Source: Actinomycetota bacterium (GTDB lineage: Bacteria > Actinomycetota > Actinomycetes > Streptosporangiales > Streptosporangiaceae). From it: 6,667 nucleotides of DNA. Both the position numbers and the translations under genes were made by a program. Position 1 is the stretch's first letter. Each line of letters starts with the position of its first letter. The notes beneath the pieces were generated by a model. It was not told where the DNA came from and ran no database searches. It saw only the letters and a list, made by a program, of their open reading frames with translations. Location: positions 30,061 to 36,727 of the forward strand of contig PMST01000600.1 in NCBI GenBank assembly GCA_003168295.1, given 5' to 3'. Below are positions 4,524-6,667 of the stretch, piece by piece.

Positions 4524-6667
4524 AGGTTGGCCAGGCTCTGATGGACGGCAAGGGTCAGCGGGTCCCCGGCCGGCAGAACCCGGTCACAGCGCACGGCGGT
4601 GTCGCGGAGCAGCGCCACCGCGTCTCCTACCCGGCCGACGGCATAGTACAGGTGCCCCAGGTTCGCCAGGCGGGCCAGCGTGTCGGCGTGTTCAGGACCG
4701 AGGAGCCGCTCCGAATCCGCGCAGCACTGCTCGGCGAGCTGCATCGCGGCGGGCATCCTTCCGGCCGCCTGATACGCGGCCGCGAGGTTCGCGGCGGCCG
4801 CGATCGTGTCCGCATGGACGCGGCCGAGCACCTTTTCGCGGTCGGACAGCACCCGCTTGTATTGCGAGACCGCGTCCTTTATCTTGCCTCCGGCCAGGCA
4901 GGCCGAGGCCAGGCGGTCCCGGGTGGCCATGGTCTCGGTGTCGCGCGTGCCCTGCGTCCGCTCGCGGTCGCCCAGCGTTCGGGTCAGCAGCCGGATCGCC
5001 TCGGCGTTATCGCCGGCGGCCAGGTGTGCGGAGGCGAGCTCGTCACTGACGTTCAGCGTGTCCGGGTGGCCGGGCCCGCGGAACTGCTCGCATTCGTTGA
5101 GCGCACGGTGCAGGACGGACACCGCGTCGGCAGGCTCCCCCGCCATGATCAGAGCCCGGCCGAGGTTGACCCGCGCCGCGATGATGGCGGGGTGTCCGGC
5201 GGCAAGCTCGCGGCCCCGCTCGGCCAGCACCCGCTGGTACCAGGTGACCGCGTCGGCCGCGTACCCCGCCGCCAGGTAGGCGGCCGCCAGCTGAGCGGCC
5301 ACCACCAGGGTGTCGGGATGGCCGGGAATCAGCTTGCTGTCGCAGCGGGCGGCCAGGTCCCGCCAATGCTCGACGGCCGGCCCGACCATACGAGCGCTAT
5401 CCAGGCTACGGCCCGCTCGCAGCAGCAGCGGATGGCATCCGTCGGCCCACAGCACGTCGGTGGCTGAGCCCTGCAAGCTAGCCGCGTTGGCCCGGAGGCC
5501 TTCCGCCGTCCACGGCTGCGGTTCCTCGGTCGGCCACGCTTCCAGCAGCGCGCTCGCGGCGGCCCGGGCCGCGGGGTCCTGGACCTGGGCGGGCGCCGCC
5601 AGCCGGATCGCCCCCTGGAGCACCGAGCTCATCAGGATCGTCGGGGGTGCTTCGGCCCGGTTGATGGTGATCAGGCCGGCCCGCTCGATGGCGAGCAGCG
5701 CGTCCCAGGCCGGCTTGGTGTCGACCGCGGTAGAGAACGGGGTCACGGCCGCGCCCAGGTACCTGGCCACCGCCGACGTGCTGAAGATGGCTCCCGGGAT
5801 CCCGTGGCCGTCGAGCAGCGCGACCAGCACCAGCATCGCCCGGACCGAATCACCCGGCAACAACGATTCCGCCTGCCCCAGGGACAGCGTCCAGGTGACC
5901 GCGGCGGCCGACGGCACCTCTCCGGCCGCGACCCCGATCTGCTGCCGTCGGCGGGCGAAATAGTCCCGGTAATCCCGGCAGGCCAGGGTCGAGTTCGCGA
6001 CTACGGCGGAGGCCTGCGCGAGCGCCAGCGGCTCGCGGCCGAGGGCTTCGATGAGGTCGATGGCGCCGTGCCGCTGAGCCGGATTCACGCTCAGCCGTTC
6101 GGTCAGGCAGTTGAGGGCCTCGCGGACGCTGAAGAACCCGATCGGGACGACCTGCGTGCCACGGTGCCCGGCGGCCACCGTTGAGTGCGGGCTGGTGACC
6201 ATGACCCGGCCGACCGGTCCCTCGGGCCACAGCCCGTCCAGATCCACCGATTCTGACAAGTCATCGAACACCACCAGCCACGGCTGCCGGGTTTCGCCGA
6301 GCCAGCTGATGAAGCGCGCCACGATCGATTCGGCCGTACCGGTCGGCTCGATACCAGTGGCGGGCACCGAGGCCTGGACGAAGGCGGAAAGCACCGACGT
6401 CCGGCTGGTGGCGTTGATCCAGATCAGCAGGTCGATCGCACCCGACCGCCACAGCGACTCCGCGGTGACCACGGCGACCTGGGTCTTGCCACAGGCACCC
6501 AGCCAGTTCTGCGGGCCCTCGGCGAAGGCCGAACCTGGCACGAGCGCCACCGACGAACCGGGCACGAGCGCGTCTACGACACCGCGGGCGGTATCGGGCC
6601 GGTCGGTAAAACCCTCGGCGAGCGGAGGCACCTTGCCCACCCGAAATCGCCGAGATCCCGGCTCGGC
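4511..6667 (-). CDS. STAND-type NTPase (NB-ARC-like) with C-terminal TPR array, 5' end beyond the window
   Basis: At least 709 residues, counted from a GTG at 6640. The frame stays open for nine more codons to the window edge and that GTG has no good ribosome site, so the true start is probably outside. STAND proteins act as cytoplasmic NTP-driven switches that sense through their repeats. Visible parts: P-loop-like WLGACGKTQ (46-54), Walker B WLVVFDD (121-127), the RVMVTS strand (145-150), REPLALAQ (202-209) in place of GLPLAL, and a winged-helix-like region to about 350. From about 421 to the end lie TPR units with a strict 42-residue period, marked by HPDTL-type motifs at 441, 483, 525, 567 (DTETM), 609, 651 and 693. 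Several consensus residues are altered: first P-loop glycine to W46, and MSS at 337-339 where NB-ARC proteins often have MHD. The target is unknown. Family call firm, function inferred. Confidence 0.87.
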   Translation of the reverse strand, partial: AEPGSRRFRVGKVPPLAEGFTDRPDTARGVVDALVPGSSVALVPGSAFAEGPQNWLGACGKTQVAVVTAESLWRSGAIDLLIWINATSRTSVLSAFVQASVPATGIEPTGTAESIVARFISWLGETRQPWLVVFDDLSESVDLDGLWPEGPVGRVMVTSPHSTVAAGHRGTQVVPIGFFSVREALNCLTERLSVNPAQRHGAIDLIEALGREPLALAQASAVVANSTLACRDYRDYFARRRQQIGVAAGEVPSAAAVTWTLSLGQAESLLPGDSVRAMLVLVALLDGHGIPGAIFSTSAVARYLGAAVTPFSTAVDTKPAWDALLAIERAGLITINRAEAPPTILMSSVLQGAIRLAAPAQVQDPAARAAASALLEAWPTEEPQPWTAEGLRANAASLQGSATDVLWADGCHPLLLRAGRSLDSARMVGPAVEHWRDLAARCDSKLIPGHPDTLVVAAQLAAAYLAAGYAADAVTWYQRVLAERGRELAAGHPAIIAARVNLGRALIMAGEPADAVSVLHRALNECEQFRGPGHPDTLNVSDELASAHLAAGDNAEAIRLLTRTLGDRERTQGTRDTETMATRDRLASACLAGGKIKDAVSQYKRVLSDREKVLGRVHADTIAAAANLAAAYQAAGRMPAAMQLAEQCCADSERLLGPEHADTLARLANLGHLYYAVGRVGDAVALLRDTAVRCDRVLPAGDPLTLAVHQSLANLGES
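4514..5320 (-). repeat. Coding array of seven 42-residue TPR units
   Basis: The unit is roughly HPDTL, then LA.AYLAAG, then DAV..Y.R.L..RE..LG. It recurs every 42 residues (126 bp) without drift from residue 441 to the C-terminus, the kinesin-light-chain-like TPR_10/TPR_12 pattern. Unit 4 has lost the marker histidine (TRDTETM) and the last unit is truncated by the stop codon. The repeats are diverged at DNA level, so this is an old protein array, not a recent duplication. Confidence 0.85.

Noticed and set aside
4432..5467. Plus-strand frames starting in the AT-rich gap or opposite the TPR region
   Set aside because: They run antisense through the TPR array, have no Shine-Dalgarno, and their starts fall in low-GC DNA with unrelated codon use.
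6649..6662. Near-palindrome GCCGAGATCCCGGC at the right edge
   Set aside because: It has a mismatch, is GC-rich, and lies in the open frame of the STAND/TPR gene, so it is likely a chance dyad.

Overview
The window is high-GC DNA (most of it looks about two-thirds G+C, with strong G/C preference at third codon positions). It uses GTG as well as ATG starts and carries actinobacterial protein families, so the source is very probably a filamentous-type actinomycete (Actinomycetota). Nothing in the sequence fixes the genus. All supported genes lie on the minus strand, so the window reads right to left.

Layout in transcription order. (1) 6667-4511: a STAND-type NTPase (NB-ARC-like) with a C-terminal array of seven 42-residue TPR units; its 5' end runs off the window. 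(2) 4510-4297: a 214-bp gap holding a strikingly AT-rich island (about 33% G+C over 4381-4480) with palindromes and a repeated TTAAC/ATGTT element. (3) 4296-4162: a 44-codon small ORF with a strong Shine-Dalgarno sequence. Its TGA is directly followed, in the same frame, by the GTG start of the next gene. (4) 4161-1807: a 784-residue membrane sensor-kinase-like protein of the CvnA (conservon) type, with HAMP, a DHp-like helical region, an HATPase domain and a long disordered tail. (5) 1806-1458: a 349-bp gap with inverted repeats and no convincing gene. (6) 1457-12: a 12-TM APC-family amino acid/amine permease.

The small ORF and the sensor look like one transcription unit, translationally coupled and probably driven from the AT-rich island. 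The sensor is an orphan on its downstream side: the usual conservon partners (roadblock/LC7 protein, DUF742 protein, small GTPase) do not follow it. The permease has its own leader with a good ribosome-binding site and possible mutually exclusive hairpins, and may be regulated separately.

The least explained element is the unlisted small protein coupled to an orphan CvnA-like sensor that has an extra N-terminal membrane segment and almost no extracytoplasmic domain. This is worth checking by comparative genomics, but the sequence alone does not prove a new system.
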